Shown one piece after another: positions 63,599 through 64,000 of a DNA stretch of 64,000 bases. The notes below the pieces were generated by a model. It did no database searches, was not told the origin of the DNA, and was given only the letters and a program-made list of their open reading frames with translations. This stretch comes from Terfezia claveryi. Taxonomy: Eukaryota > Ascomycota > Pezizomycetes > Pezizales > Pezizaceae. The stretch spans positions 167,759 through 231,758 of the forward strand of contig WHUX01000083.1 of NCBI GenBank assembly GCA_015179025.1, given 5' to 3'. Numbering within the stretch: the stretch's first letter is position 1; each line of letters begins with the position of its first letter. Both the position numbers and the translations under genes were made by a program.

Positions 63599-63673
63599 CT
63601 ACAATACCCCGGCGAAAGTATTTGCGACTCCCCCTTGCAAAAATATATACTTTCGCCAGGGTACTGTATGTAG
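63599..63673. repeat. Foldback (hairpin) repeat, possible Tc1/mariner-type remnant
   Basis: An arm at 63599-63621 (ending ATACCCCGGCGAAAGTAT) is the imperfect inverse of 63647-63673 (beginning ATACTTTCGCCAGGGTAC). The loop of about 25 bp itself contains a short inverse repeat, TTGC...GCAA. The outer bases TACAGTACCCTGGCGAAAG resemble the ends of Tc1/mariner-type elements, so this may be a solo foldback or MITE remnant. Confidence 0.55.
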
Positions 63674-64000
63674 CTGTCTTTTTTGCATACATCTCTCCAG
63701 GAAACCCCGTTCAGAACATTGCAAAGTCTGGCAGAGGATGGATATATGGTCATCGACCGCCAAAATCAATGATCTGCGTGCTGAAGCCTGCAGCCTAATC
63801 GATGAACATGACTCTTTAGCGTCATTAAGTGGTTGGATAATTTCTGTCGTTTACTTTGAACCTATAAAATGGCTAATTTAATTACAAACTATCCAGACTC
63901 ACAAGATTTAATCGTCTTCTCTCCTCCAAAGAGAGATAGCCATGGTGGCAGGAAATATTTATAGGAGCACTAAAGCAGAGTGGCTATTGAATTAGAAATA

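Larger units (their letters stand above)
62117..64000. other. Non-coding right end of the window
   Basis: This 1.9 kb has no convincing gene. It holds a run of 27 T (62703-62729), T/G and A homopolymers (about 62938-62970 and 63562-63583), two X-box-like sites (63041-63083) and a foldback repeat (63599-63673). A frame at 63087-63335 and one at 63559-63798 have no recognisable domain; the second starts in the poly-A run and crosses the foldback. The mix suggests old transposon debris, but no full element can be delimited. Confidence 0.5.

Overview
This window comes from a filamentous ascomycete (Pezizomycotina). All recognisable genes are eukaryotic and intron-rich, with short introns (mostly about 45-80 nt). 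The gene set is fungal: Sld3, TRAPPII Trs65, Rtt107/Brc1, a Zap1/ZafA-like regulator and an Mpv17/PMP22 carrier with fungal features. The one transposon is a pogo/Fot1-type element whose stop codons look like repeat-targeted C-to-T mutation. The class is not certain. High intron density and occasional microexons fit an early-branching lineage such as Pezizomycetes, but that is inference. I spliced most genes by hand. For each gene below described as fully modelled, the intron phases agree from start to stop. || Layout: 0-0.7 kb, 3' end of an ammonium transporter (+). 1.7-4.6 kb, SLD3 (-), divergent from DPB4 (+, 5.2-6.2 kb). 6.4-8.0 kb, a Cus2/Tat-SF1 splicing factor (-). 9.2-12.4 kb, a long coiled-coil protein (+). 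13.3-16.1 kb, RTT107/BRC1 (+), convergent with VPS25 (-, 16.4-17.3 kb). 17.8-18.7 kb, an Mpv17/PMP22 protein (-). 19.3-21.3 kb, TRS65 (-), divergent from PRP40 (+, 21.6-24.4 kb). 24.8-27.1 kb, RLI1/ABCE1 (-), divergent across 2.7 kb from CHD1 (+, 29.9-35.0 kb). 35.6-38.2 kb, a decayed pogo/Fot1-like DNA transposon. 38.7-40.3 kb, branched-chain 2-oxoacid dehydrogenase E2 (+), convergent with gluconokinase (-, 40.8-41.5 kb). 44.1-45.6 kb, VPS26 (+). 48.7-51.2 kb, a Zap1/ZafA-like zinc-finger gene carrying several frameshifts (-). 52.3-52.8 kb, a small putatively N-myristoylated protein (+), convergent with PRP5 (-, 53.0-56.8 kb). 57.5-57.9 kb, CMC4 (-), divergent from SUMO (+, 58.5-58.9 kb). 59.6-62.1 kb, dipeptidyl peptidase III with one frameshift (+). 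62.1-64.0 kb, non-coding sequence with a foldback repeat and two X-box-like sites. || Functional grouping: this is core housekeeping DNA, not a biosynthetic or defence island. Two replication-initiation genes (SLD3, DPB4) share one promoter and RTT107 lies nearby. Three splicing factors of the early spliceosome (Cus2, Prp40, Prp5) lie within 50 kb. Vps25, Vps26 and Trs65 are membrane-trafficking subunits. I found no CRISPR array, prophage, secondary-metabolite cluster, tRNA or rRNA, and no convincing new multi-gene system. The most unusual material is the stop-riddled transposon, the frameshifted zinc-finger and DPP3 genes, and some very small or weakly marked exons.
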